Assembly: GCA_019649035.1 (NCBI GenBank)
Contig: BMAT01014082.1
Coordinates: forward strand, 32,248 to 55,961
Source: Elysia marginata
Lineage: Eukaryota; Mollusca; Gastropoda; Plakobranchidae
Length of the DNA: 23,714 nucleotides
Reading direction: 5' to 3'
The position numbers and the translations under genes were made by a program. The notes under the pieces are model-generated. The model was given only the letters and a program-made list of their open reading frames with translations, searched no databases and was not told the origin of the DNA. Shown in pieces: positions 1 through 9,639 of the stretch. Every line of letters begins with the position of its first letter. Within the stretch, counting starts at the first letter, position 1.

Positions 1-730
1 TTCGTTCCAATCTTTAAGCAGTTGGTATCAATCTTGGACTTAGTTTTAGCACTGCCAGCCAATAAGATCTCTGTCTTGTCTCCATTGAGAACTAGTTTAT
101 TTTCATTCATCCAGGTTTTTACAGATGAATTCTATTGTATTTATCAGGTTGCTGATGTTTTCTGGTTGGCATGAACCAAAAATTTGACTATCATCAGCGT
201 AAAAGTGATACTTAAGGCCAAAATTATTTAATACCCAAGCCAATGGCTGGGTGTAGATGGGCTGATAGTAAACAAAACTGGTCCAAGGACAGAACCTTGT
301 GGTACACTATATTTCAAAACATTGCCGGCTGATTTGAACCATCGACCACAACAGTCTGTTCAGGATCTTTTAGATAGGACTGAAACCACTGAAGGACAAT
401 ATGCTTTATTCCAAAAGATTTTTCTAGTCGGGTCAACATGATGTTGTGATCGAGGGTGTCAAAAGCAGCAGAGAGATCAAAAAGGCATAACACAGACACT
501 TTTCCGAGATGTGCCTCAACAAGGAGGTCATTAAAAACTCGCAATAATGCTGTCTCAGTACTGTGGTCTTTTCTGTAGGCAGATTGAAAAGGTTCTACTA
601 GATTATTTGTCTGTAAATGAGATGTTAATTGTTTTAAAACAACCTTCTCAAGAATTTTCGAGAAAAAGGGCAGATTGGAAACAGGCCTGTAGTTTTTTAT
701 TTCATTTTGATCAAGTGTCGACTTCTTCAA
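1..730 (-). pseudogene. LINE reverse-transcriptase fragment with frame breaks
   Basis: The frame from 730 to 314 (138 codons) holds the RT start NYRPVSNLPFFSKILEKVV, the YRKDHSTETALLRV block and LFDLSAAFDTLDH, which carries the first catalytic aspartate. It closes with WFQSYL. After a stop near 314 another frame gives VPQGSVLGPVLF. A further frame break precedes FYADDSQIFGS, the YxDD catalytic box, and NENKLVLNGDKTEIL. The motif order is complete for an RT palm, but the frame is broken at least twice. Confidence 0.87.
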
Positions 731-741
731 AAGAGGCTTAA

Positions 742-1668
742 CTACAGCCTTCTTAAAGAAGAGGGCACCTGACCATTACAAAGAGAATTATTAATGATTC
801 TTGTAAATGAAGGTAAAATTTCATCCAAACATGCAATCAAGAGCAAATGAGGTAAAGGGTCCAATTCACATGATTTTGATGGTGATTTTAAAATGATTTG
901 TTTGACAAAATCCTCCGTGACTGGTTTGAAACTGTTAAACGGTGACCCTTGAAAGATGCGGTGGTCATTTAACACATGGTATGAGTCCAGATTTTGTCTT
1001 AGGTTATTTATCTTGTCATGAAAAAAGGAGGCGAATTCCTTTGGAAGCTCATGGGGGTTGATTTTGTTAGGAACACAGCGCTGTTTTGTTCTTCCCAGTA
1101 GTTCATCGCAGATGCCGAAGAGCTGCATGCATGATTTAGAACTTTTAAGGCGATCACTAAAATGGTCCTCTTTTGCTTTTTTTATGCAAGTTTTAACATT
1201 TTGACGTTTGGCATTGTAAATGTCGCGATCGATATTAAGGCCAGATTTTAGCCATCGCTTCTCTGCGCCCCTGCGCTCACGTTTGGCTTGCCTGATAGAG
1301 TCATTTAACAAGGGTGCAGATCTTCTTTCGGCGAGTTGTTTAGATGTGATGGGGGCGTGTTGATTCAATATGCATGACAATGCGTAGTTGAGATTTTCAA
1401 TATTTTCAGGGTCAATGGTTTTGAGCTCTGTTTTCACGTCGGACTTGAATTTTTCAATGTTAATGGTTTTTAAATTGCGAGATGTTATTTTCCGTTTTAC
1501 CTTAGGAGGTTTTTCCGCATCAAGTTCGAAAAGAATTAGATGATGGTCTGAGATAAGTTTTTTAAGAACTTGTGTGTTTTTGATGGTGTTGATATCGCAA
1601 TCCTTAGTAATAATCCAGTCTAAAATGTGATTTTTGTTGTGCGTGGGGAGGGCTATCAGCTGTGTCAT
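742..1668 (-). pseudogene. LINE ORF2 fragment: end of endonuclease plus linker
   Basis: This is the longest intact frame of the LINE, 308 codons. It begins with PTHNKNHILDWII, the usual end of an apurinic-like endonuclease, and includes SDHHLILFEL with the catalytic-type SDH. A Lys/Arg-rich linker follows, with KRERRGAEKRW and a helical stretch ending in CDELLGRTKQ. It ends in SLCNGQVPSSLRRL, just before the RT palm, where a frame change passes the reading to the next fragment. It is a relic of a larger ORF, not a host gene. Confidence 0.85.
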
Positions 1669-2164
1669 ATTAGCTGCTGTGATAATGCTTTGTGCCGAAA
1701 TCTACACTCAATTCCATAAGTTCAAAACTTGAATGCTTAAAATTACTTATGTCTCCAACTAAAGATATCTTCAACTCAAGGTTTGAACGATAAATAACTG
1801 CTATGCCCCCTCCACAATGATGCACTCGAGAGAATGATTTTGTTACGAAATCTGGCGGTGTTAAATTTGCGATTACCGTGTTAGAATCCTGTGCAAGCCA
1901 TGTCTCGGTAATAAAAAAACATGTCTAAAGCTCTGTTATTTCGTCTGTCTTATTTTGGAATGATATTGCATTTAAGTAACCCACTTGAATACTTTTGTTG
2001 GTGTGGCTTAGCTTACTTGGACCTTCTTTAACCGTTGACTGAAGGTTTACGTTTATCAGATTGTTTTCATCACAGCCTTGGTTTGCTCGGGGGGTGGCGG
2101 TCGGTGGGGATGAACACAGGGTATGTTATGCGCTTGCTGGTTTTGCTTGTTGTTTATGTCAGTT

Positions 2165-2198
2165 CCCATTGTTGTTGTTGTTGTTGTTGCTGCTGCAG
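2165..2198. repeat. (GTT)n microsatellite
   Basis: About seven GTT units followed by GCT units, inside the N-terminal part of the LINE, where the minus strand would read as an Asn or Gln run. Confidence 0.8.
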
Positions 2199-2470
2199 TT
2201 AGTGTTTTTCACGTTGGTGGGAGGCGGGGTTCGTTTGTGTTGTAAGAAGGTCGCCGTCCACATATTGTTTTTATATAGTGTTGCTTTCGTCTCCCACCTC
2301 GAACTTGTCGGCTTGGAGTACTTGTATCAATATTATGGTTTTGGCACGCTATGAACGACACTCTTGCAGCAAACAAGACTAAAAATATGAAGCCGAGCAG
2401 GCAAAAATTCTTTGCCTCATTAAAATACATTTTATCTAAAAACTCAGAATCCACTGAAAATTAAGCCACA

Positions 2471-3150
2471 AAAGTACATTCACACAATAAAGGCAGTTTT
2501 CAGGAGCATGGCAATATGAAATTCCAATAAAAAAAGTCTAGCATTTGCACAGATATATCCAAAACTTCACAGATCAACACAGAGCTCAATGAAAAACACG
2601 TCTTGCCTGTAAGGCGGTTACACAACCTTTATAGGACCATTTCAATATCAAGATCGCATTTTTTGGAGTACAAAATGATTATGAGTAGCTTTGACTTCAG
2701 TTTATCCACTGGTAATTTTTTCGCGTTACCGTAATTTATTAAGGGGCAAACAGTAAAGTTGGCAGGTCTGGGCACTTCCTATCCAACGATTGGCATCCGG
2801 TCTGCTGATAAACCTACCAACAGCTCTCATTGTCGGAGTTCTGGACTCACTGATTGAGGCCCAGACTAGGCCAATCTAGCATGTATGAACTAGGTTTTTA
2901 AATAGAGACTTCAGCGGAAATTGGCTAAAAAGCGGGACATTCCCACCTATGCCTAGCCAACATAAAACTTTTAGACATTTTGTTTTTTCCCACTTCCCGA
3001 CCCATAAAAAAATTCCCAACTTTTTCCCGATTTCCGGACTTGGTGGGGACCCTATTAATAGTGAATGCCATTTGCTACAAAGCATTTGTGTACCATAGCA
3101 TTATTACAAAATTACAAGCTTGGCTTTTTTTGACACTACAGATATGACGT
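2471..3150. other. No gene recognised; GGGAA-rich low-complexity stretch on minus strand
   Basis: Stops interrupt all frames except a 69-codon minus frame (2876-3085). That frame lies over a stretch in which GGGAA-type words recur about every 10-15 bases between about 2930 and 3050, so its protein is probably meaningless. A slightly GC-richer segment at 2755-2880 may be an old repeat. No PHD-finger exon for the neighbouring ING gene was found here. Confidence 0.5.
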
Positions 3151-3179
3151 TGTTTAAAAGATCCTAACCTGATTGATTC

Positions 3180-3352
3180 CCATGAACAGCTGTGCAATAA
3201 GTAGAGTCCTAAGAGCCGCTGTCACCAGCTCAGACCAAACAACGTTAGTTTTGTGTTTTTGCCTGGTCCTTAAATCTATATTTAGACTAACCCGGTGACA
3301 GCGGCTCTTGATATTCTGTTGTTTGCCATAGAGTTGCTGTGAGCAGCTCATG
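3180..3352. repeat. Foldback (hairpin) element with perfect 16-bp inner arms
   Basis: AAGAGCCGCTGTCACC at 3211-3226 is exactly repeated in reverse complement at 3294-3309, around a 67-base loop. Outside these, CCATGA at 3180-3185 pairs with TCATGG at 3347-3352. Partly matching CAGCTGTGCAA-type sequence lies at 3187-3197 against 3333-3345. The whole block can fold into one long interrupted hairpin. It lies in an intron of the ING gene. A non-autonomous DNA element is the simplest reading; no clear target-site duplication is seen. Confidence 0.7.
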
Positions 3353-3535
3353 GAACTCAATCAATTTAAACTACATCAACATTACTTAGTAACGGAGGTG
3401 CAAATTGTAGGCGTAGATGAGGTCACTTGGCAGTGTGCGGCACAGATAGTTGAAAGCACCTTAAGACAGCATGAAGATTACTTTGATCTTGATTATGACT
3501 TGCTGTATCAAGAAAGTGGCATTATAAGCACATAA
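3350..3535 (+). CDS. Orphan 61-codon ORF, unrecognised
   Basis: An ATG at 3350 follows an in-frame TAG at 3329-3331 and opens 61 codons to TAA. The product is acidic and balanced in composition, with EVQIVGVDEVTWQCAAQIVE near its middle and HEDYFDLDYDLLYQE near its end. It has no low-complexity run, membrane segment or known motif. It begins inside the right outer arm of the foldback element and lies antisense to the ING gene, in an intron. It could be a small gene, a terminal exon, a fragment of a lost transposon gene, or chance. Function unknown. Confidence 0.25.
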   Translation: MELNQFKLHQHYLVTEVQIVGVDEVTWQCAAQIVESTLRQHEDYFDLDYDLLYQESGIIST

Positions 3536-3762
3536 AAATTTTTCACAAAAAAATATGTAATGCATTACATGCCTCTGAATTTCACACTATTTGAACCTTT
3601 TAAATCTTCGCTGTAAAGTTAAGCTGAAAAAGTTGTTTAAAGAAAAGCAAAGGTTTCAAGGTATGACTTACTTTAAGTTGAAGCGCTTAAACTTGACAAT
3701 GCCACTATAAAAGTTTTAATTTCAAATGTCTTATGGAATACATGAGCTTATCGACACTTTAC

Positions 3763-3960
3763 CTAAATGTTCTCTGTCCTGTTCAAGCTGGCGAGATCTA
3801 TTTTCTATGAGGTCTGTGATTAGCTGGACAAGTGCAATCTTCTCATCGCCAATTTCTTGACAGTGGATCAAAGCTCTTTGTAATGCGAGACAGGATTTCT
3901 TCGATGAACCACTTTCTTTTAAAACTACAGCACGGAGACTTTTTATTTCATCGAGAATGA
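3763..3960 (-). CDS. ING1: ING second coding exon
   Basis: The exon is 198 bases: two bases finishing codon 46, 65 codons, and one base of codon 112. The acceptor ends CCCAG (at 3962-3961) and the donor is GTAAAG (3762-3757). It encodes the second half of the ING helical domain, including the signature GDEK and ENRSRQ. Human ING1 has no intron at this downstream point as far as I recall, so the phase-1 junction after DREHL would be an extra intron here. Confidence 0.87.
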
Positions 3961-6619
3961 CTGGGAACAGAAAAGCATTTTACATATTTATATAACTGTA
4001 TATGTTAAATTTTGAAATAGCTTAGACCAATGGAGACATAAAAATTGTTTTTTTATTATGTGTACATGCATTAGTTAAGGCTTTTTTTCTTCTCAAAACT
4101 TTAATTTATGCAAATATGACTACCCTTTGCTAAAGTGTGACTTGTTAAACTTAAATGAGACGCCAGCTTCTCATTTCCCTATCCAGCTATTAATGATTTA
4201 CTAGAATATGTCAGAATTAAGCTTCTATTACCCTCTGCCCTACATAACCTTGCATGTTTTCTCTATAAACTCTTAATTAAAAAATGTTTAAAATGGAACA
4301 CAGATGTATTCTTTTCAGTAGCAAGAGATGATAAATTTCAAAATCATGGTAGCAATTAACCAACTTATTGAACTTTGAAATACTTAAGATAAAGGAATTT
4401 ATTTATAAGAAAAATAAGATACAATTTTTAATGAAGGTAAAAAATAAACATGAAAAAAAAATACCAGTACATGTATTAACTTAAAAAATTATTCTGAAGA
4501 TAATTTTCTACAAGACCACTAGTGAGTGAAGATTAAGTATAGTGACAGACACAGAGAGAGACAGTAAATGTGTATCTGAAAAATAAAGTGTGAGAGACAT
4601 TAAAACATGAATTAATGTGTAATGCTCCCACAAAATGAGTCTACATGCTGTGACAGACGATCAGAGAAAATGGTTATTTTTGAGTAGGCCTACTTGGTCA
4701 AAATTTTTTTGCATTGTTTGAAAATTCATGATGTTTTTTTCATCAAATCTACTTATGAAACCATTGAAAAATGTTAAAAATGTGTTTTATCTACACAGTA
4801 ATGCCCTATTGGCTGTTACAATAGGGAAAACTATAAGTCCTATTCTCTCCCTTTTTTTAATAAGGTCACTTGGATGCAATGCTATTCAAATGCTATAACT
4901 CAGGACCTAATTAAGATATCAAAACTAATTTTTCACCGTTTTGAAGAGCTTTTAAAGCTCTTTCCTATGATGTATAAACTCCATATCACAAAATTATGCA
5001 TGTAGACTCATTTTGTGGGACGCCTACATAAATATAATATTTATTGCTTGCTTTGAGTTTTAATCAGTTGAATAGAAGAGAAAAAAAATTAAATTAATTG
5101 AGATTAGGGTACGTTTGCCTAATGGGTCATTAAGCAAGACAGCCTTTATAGCCAACTTTGTATTGTAAAACACTGATTGCTTTCATATGCCGTAGACCAG
5201 CCTATGATTTTTCTGGTTTTCAGGCAAAACAGTATCAAAAATATTATTTCATTATGATTCTAGGACATTATCTGAATAATTTATAACCATTTAATATTGA
5301 CCTATTTGCTAAGCTGTTTTGTCTGTATTACTTTTTTGCTATTAAAGTATTGTAAATTATCTACATTGCTTGGTATTTAAAAAAATGTAAAATACGGTAA
5401 ATGATCTTTTCTAACAGGGTTATTATCTGGGGCTCGGATTGAATTAGAAATTATCATATCAACATGTCATAAAGGCAAAACAAATACTGAGTACATACCT
5501 TTCTTTGTATCTTAACCCTAGAAGTGTCACACATTAATTTTAGCGTCATAATTTCCATTAGCTTTAGTGCTAAAAATGAAATTCCCATCTATAGGCCGAT
5601 TTAATCGGCCCGATGACACTTCGTAACTTAAAATAGCTTCCTTTTACAAACCAAGTGCAGATCACTACAACCTAAAGGCATATAATACCCCTCAACTGGT
5701 GAGCATCAGTTATGCTTACATTGGATATAAATTTAAATTCAATCATATGTGCAATGATCAGTGGAAATTAGTCGGATGTAGAAAACAGAGATGAAATAAA
5801 AGGCTGATTGTGATGCCAGACTTTACCAAAAGTTATAGGACAATAATTTTCAAGGAAATCATTTTTTTATTCAAATTACAATAGAACTAAAGAGAAGCAA
5901 AAGAAGAAGGACATCTCTCTAAAAGGCTTATGGGGGCAGGAGAGGACAGAGATTACAAGCAGGTTTTGAATTACACCTTTACAAATGTTTATCTTTAAAC
6001 TTTAATAAGTTTTAAAAATTAAGCTGAAATCTAAAAATATTTAAAATTATTCAAAAAAAAAAAAAAAAGCTGTAATCAGATCGAACCTGAAAGTGCTGTA
6101 ACAACTATGGGGAAATTTTAATATTTGAAAAACTTTCATTAAAGCAGATTTATTCATCTTTTTGTCTACCCATATATTTTAAAATCAAAAGCAATTCAAA
6201 TATCTTCTAAACAAATTTCAATAATTTCATGCAATGTTCAAACTTTGGAAGCTCAGATAATTGCATTGATCAAAATATAACCACTACTTTGTCATGAAAA
6301 AACTGCAACATCCAACTCATTTGCACTAGTTCTAAACATATTACTTTGTTAGCTACGGGTACTGCTTTTGACTGCCCATTTCAGTAGAGATTTCAAAAGT
6401 TTTGTTTGAAATAGAAACAAATACATATTGGCCAAAAACAATTAATAATTTAATTAATTCAAGTACCAGGGTTGAGAGCCTACCTCTACTTCGAATGTGT
6501 AGTTCTCTCATCTGTGATATATTTCTCTGGAGGTCATCTGGTAAGGTTTCCATTGTGTCCAAATAGTTAGATAGATAAGTAGCAGAACACAGAGCTTCAA
6601 CAGCAGCGTTGTTGACCAT
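3763..6619 (-). CDS. ING1: Inhibitor of growth (ING1/ING2-type) chromatin protein, N-terminal 111 residues, partial
   Basis: ING proteins are nuclear adaptors: an N-terminal helical domain docks to histone deacetylase (Sin3) or acetyltransferase complexes, and a C-terminal PHD finger reads methylated histone H3 Lys4. Two exons are visible, join(6619-6484, 3960-3763). Exon 1 (45 codons) contains YLSNYLDTMETLPDDLQRN and MRELHIRSR; exon 2 contains LALQRALIHCQEIGDEKI and LIENRSRQLEQ. These follow the ING1/ING2 order and spacing, and splicing in phase 1 makes a Val codon that keeps the alignment gap-free. The start is ATG 6619, in a strong GTCACCATGG context, 9 bases after a good acceptor (CTAAG). 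The basic region and PHD finger must lie left of position 1. ING1 and ING2 cannot be separated from this part. Confidence 0.88.
4626..5020. mobile_element. MITE-like element with perfect 23-bp terminal inverted repeats
   Basis: The 23 bases at 4626-4648 (beginning TCCCACAAAATGAG) are the exact reverse complement of 4998-5020. Arms this long and perfect, 349 bases apart, are not expected by chance. The interior is AT-rich and non-coding, with smaller hairpins: CCCTATTG at 4804-4811 pairing with CAATAGGG at 4819-4826, and a near-palindrome at 4946-4960. Similarity of the arms may continue outward to about 4612 and 5033 with a small gap. No clean target-site duplication is visible, so the superfamily is not assigned. 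Confidence 0.8.
5512..5631. mobile_element. piggyBac-like MITE candidate, TTAA-flanked, 120 bp
   Basis: TTAA at 5512-5515 and TTAA at 5628-5631 flank the block. Read inward from each end the order is TTAA, five unlike bases, then GAAGTGTCA (5521-5529; reverse complement at 5614-5622). The left end TTAACCCTAGAA resembles the known start of piggyBac-type elements, which insert at TTAA. Inside, GGCCGATT/AATCGGCC (5594-5610) forms a tight hairpin, and TTAGC/GCTAA forms a smaller one around 5560-5574. There is no ORF. Confidence 0.6.
6053..6068 (+). repeat. Poly-A run (16)
   Basis: Sixteen consecutive A within the ING intron; it could be the tail of an unrecognised retroposon or a simple repeat. 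Confidence 0.9.
6484..6619 (-). CDS. ING1: ING first coding exon
   Basis: The exon encodes residues 1-45 and the first base of codon 46. Its donor is GTAGGC (6483-6478), a weaker match than usual. The acceptor AG lies at 6630-6629 behind a T-rich tract, so the exon itself begins at 6628 and carries a 9-base untranslated leader. At least one untranslated exon therefore lies at higher coordinates. An in-frame stretch above 6628 is intron. Confidence 0.87.
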
Positions 6620-6628
6620 GGTGACACC

Positions 6629-7275
6629 CTTAGAAAAAACAGAAACTTTCAAAAGTAAGATTCAACTTCAAATTTTGATTTTGCTCTAGATACATTATCT
6701 AGGCAGCAAATGATTTACGGTTGTAAATATTTTTTGCACTAGAGACACTGAATACGAAAACTAATTATTTAGGCCCTACAACAATAACAAAAAAGAAAAG
6801 TGCATCCTCTTTTTTCATATCTGTTTTTCAAATATTTTTCTCATCTGGGTACCCTGTACAATGCCAGAGACAGGCTTCGGATTGACACGAGAATTTTTGT
6901 TTCCAGCCCGATGATTTATTCTCCTTGAAGGCTTTAAGTGCAATCATATTCAATGTGGAGAGCAACTGTTTTTATTGAATTGACTTATTAAAAGTACCAA
7001 ACAACAACAGGGCTTTCTTGAGCTTGTTTCTTACAAGCCTTTGCCTGCTTGACACTTAACGTGCTTTACCTTCTCTCTAAATATAGTTAAATCACAGATT
7101 TTGAGATATTTCATACTTATGATTTTTATTTCCCAAACTAAACTCGCCAGATACACGTGTAGCTTACTTCTGACTAGACTAACCGCTGTGGGCAAATAAT
7201 TTATGTACCTGAAATTCACTTATACCTATATTAAGATCTAGGTCTGCTCCAGCCTTGGAAAATTAAAATAGATCA
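6629..7275. other. No gene seen; probable 5' intron of ING
   Basis: AT-rich sequence directly upstream (in minus sense) of the ING coding exon. Frames are short, and a 62-codon minus frame at 7031-7219 has no recognisable content. No clear untranslated exon can be picked out. Confidence 0.5.
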
Positions 7276-7279
7276 CGAT

Positions 7280-7470
7280 AAAAAAAATGGTTAAAGTATT
7301 CAACCGCTGAAGGCTGTCTTAAGATTTTACATTTCCCCCAGCAGGCCAATACGCACTAAAGCAAATTCAATTCACAGCATTACAGTATCGCTGCCTGTTA
7401 CCACTTAATGTGCTAAGCGTTCAATATCTAAATTAGGTCACTGGTGAAGGAGCCAGGTCCCGTCCCTCAA
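7280..7470 (-). mobile_element. 5'-truncated second copy of the SINE found at 20312-20643
   Basis: On the plus strand AAAGCAAATTCAA (7358-7370), CCAGCAGGC (7337-7345) and GAAGGC.GTCT (7309-7319) match 20398-20410, 20379-20387 and 20349-20359 in the same order and spacing. Both copies end, on the minus strand, in AACCA or ATCCA followed by a T run (7287-7280 and 20323-20313). The tRNA-like head is not recognisable in this copy. Confidence 0.65.
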
Positions 7471-7617
7471 ATTCTGCTATAATTGTAATTTGCGTTGCAT
7501 TCAAATGCTATTTAATGAAACTTAAAACTCAATTTGAAGTTAAAAAAAAATGTAATGCAAATGTACGCTTATATAAACTCACAAATCGCACCATTCAAAT
7601 TAGTCTATCTAGATATT

Positions 7618-8478
7618 TCATAGACCTATCTGTAAACAGATCTTTTTGGCAACCATATCTCTCCATTCTTCTCTATTCTCGGCTATCTCCATAGCTTGTC
7701 AACCCTGACCATTCGTTAACATCGTCCATCCAGTTCTTTCTTGGCCTTCCCTGTCCTCTCTTCCCTTCGATTTTCCCGTCTAGGGGTAGTTGTAGCAAAG
7801 GTACCAAGCTGCCTTTCATGATGTGTCCAGCATACCCAAGTTTCCACTTCAAAAGCTGTTGCAACAGTTTCGCCAACATCGGCCATTTGTATAATTTCTT
7901 TGTTCTTTTTCTTTTCTGTCCTTGGGACCTTGACAAGTCTCCTGTAGCACCACATTTTAAACATCTGTATCTTCTTTTTAACAGTCTTGGAGATTATAGG
8001 TCCATGCTTTGCAACCATATTTGAAAACTGAGAATATGTAGCATGTTCTTTTCTTTGTATTGAGACCAATGTTCCTTTGTAGCAGCTCTTTGTCCTCTCA
8101 AAACTTATGTTTTGCCTTTTCAGTCTGCATTTGTACCTCTTTCAAAGTGTCAACATCCTCTGTGATCATGTGTCCAGGGTATGAATATTTCAAGACATGC
8201 TTGAGCACAGCGTTTCCCACTGTTATTACAAGCACTTTTGTATCCCTTCCAATGTTCTTTGCCTTGATCTCCATGCCATACTCTTTGCATTTGTCAACGA
8301 TGCCATTCAACATAGCCTGAAGTTGTTTTCCTGACTCTGCCAGGATGACAGTATCATCGGCATATCAGATGTTGTTTATTTTGACACCATTTATGAGTAT
8401 GCCGCTCTTTTTTGAGATTGCCCCTTTCAGTAGATATTCGCTGTACAGATTGAACAGTGAAGGAGCATAAAAGTTTAA
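7618..8478 (-). pseudogene. Decayed RTE-type LINE reverse transcriptase, C-terminal half
   Basis: Read right to left on the minus strand, several frames give LFNLYSEYLLKGAIS, INGVKINNI-stop-YADDTVILAES (catalytic YADD, with TGA replacing the usual Arg before it), LQAMLNGIVDKCKEYGMEI, KYSYPGHMITEDVD, KYGCKAWT, MFKMWCYRRLVKVP, WKLGYAGHIMKG, GKIEGKRGQGRPRKNW and finally ENREEWRDMVAKK before a TGA at 7620-7618. This is the thumb and tail order of RTE-clade elements. At least three frame breaks show it is dead. The 5' part is missing, as usual for truncated insertion. Confidence 0.85.
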
Positions 8479-9505
8479 AACAGGTATTTTTTTGCAAAAA
8501 ATAGGCTTGTAGTTGTACCATAATTACGTGTGAGGTGCCAAAATAAATTTCGGCACCATTATCATTTATATTTGCCAGTTAATAAGATTTTTCGAAAATA
8601 TATAAGGTAATTTAAAAGTCATAGAACACCTCACAATCAACTCACATGAATTAAAAATTCACCGATCGTAAGTCCCAATACCAAATTACATGTCCTTTTG
8701 TACACCTAATTATAGTTTCTCATTGATCAGGTTGGTTGAACTTTTTTTGAACTTACATTCTTGAAATGTGTGACATAGGCCTAATCAACTTGAAAATTCT
8801 GTTTGCCAATAAAATACTTTCAATAAATTGTTTAAAAATACTACAACTTTTTTCAAATTTAGTCCCATGATAGGCCTACATTTATTTCTATTTAAACACA
8901 TTTGCCTAAAATATTAACATTTTAAACCTAATGTAGGCCTCTTATTATTGTTAGCCATTTGTTTTTAACAATTACTGCCCAAGGTAAAATAGCACTCTGA
9001 CACCCACTCTTTGACATAATGAAGGCATGAATTCTAGAGTTATGTCCCTTTTAAAAGAGGAGACATATATGAAAAAGCCTAATTTAAACTTGTTATTACT
9101 ATACAGATCTCTAATTTCTAAAACTATCAAACTGCCGTGTCAGTATTAAAACTTTACAGTCTATTGGGGAATGGGTGTTTGCATTGCAAAAATGAATCAG
9201 AAAAATTATCTCATAGTCATACCTGGGTGTGACTGAGTTGGGTGTTAGGGCCACTCTTTTTCAAGCCTAAGTTTCTTGGTAACAAATTCTTTGATTTTTT
9301 AGAATATTTGAAAGAGTCCTGGGCAATGATATGTATTATCATCATCATTGCTGACGAAATGAAGGGCAATGAAAAGCAATTTTAAATAATAATCAATAGT
9401 GGGCAGTGGCATCCCAGTGTGGAAATCCTTCAGATTGACCCGCAGATATTAAGAATGGGTTATCATTCCCTTCATTTTGTCAGCTTTGCTAGTGGGCGAA
9501 CGAAA
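8479..9505. other. No gene seen
   Basis: AT-rich, stop-rich DNA. The only structure is a pair of 9-base arms, TGTGAGGTG (8529-8537) and CACCTCACA (8627-8635), with a nearer GGTGCC/GGCACC pair (8534-8557). This may be a short decayed foldback, but the arms are weak. Confidence 0.5.
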
Positions 9506-9510
9506 AATCA

Positions 9511-9636
9511 TTATTCACATCCCTGGGGGATGGGAATAACAAAAACTTATTATTCACATCCCATAAAAATCCCATCCCAGGGGATGGAAATAACAAAAAT
9601 TTGTTATTCACATCCCGCTTCCCGGGGATGGGAATA
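9511..9636. repeat. Three tandem hairpin units
   Basis: Each unit opens with TTATTCACATCCC (9511-9523, 9550-9562, 9604-9616) and closes with a near reverse complement, GGGATGGGAATAA or a one-base variant (9527-9539, 9581-9593, 9625-9636). Units are joined by CAAAAAC or CAAAAAT. Loop lengths differ (3, 18 and 8 bases). The units are therefore both a tandem repeat and a row of three stem-loops with stems of about 12 bp carrying one or two mismatches. Confidence 0.85.
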
Positions 9637-9639
9637 GGC

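Larger units (their letters stand above)
1..2470 (-). mobile_element. Decayed CR1/L2-like non-LTR retrotransposon (LINE), 3' end outside window
   Basis: Read on the minus strand the region gives, in order: a short N-terminal stretch with a hydrophobic segment and an Arg-rich patch (about 2430-2210); an endonuclease start with ITETWL and GGGIAVIYRS (about 1990-1720); the endonuclease end with PTHNKNHILDW and SDHHLILFEL (1668-1540); a long linker; and a reverse transcriptase with NYRPVSNLPFFSKILEKVV, HSTETALL, LSAAFDTLDH, VPQGSVLGP and FYADDSQ (about 740-130). A functional copy would make the enzyme that nicks target DNA and copies its RNA there. This copy is dead: the frame changes near 1670, 735 and 250, stops lie near 1910, 2090 and 2150, and the middle of the endonuclease is missing. 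The RT runs off position 1. The clade call rests on motif style; Rex1-like is possible. Confidence 0.88.
3961..6483 (-). other. ING intron, AT-rich, holding two MITE-like elements
   Basis: The 2.5-kb intron is AT-rich with no coding signal. It carries the 395-bp inverted-repeat element at 4626-5020, the TTAA-flanked element at 5512-5631, and a run of 16 A at 6053-6068. Confidence 0.8.

Noticed and set aside
2061-2354. 97-codon plus-strand Leu-rich frame
   Set aside because: It starts at TTG, runs over the GTT repeat and is antisense to the LINE.
1-3762. Search for the ING PHD-finger exon
   Set aside because: No Cys4-His-Cys3 pattern is found on the minus strand; the exon must lie outside the window.
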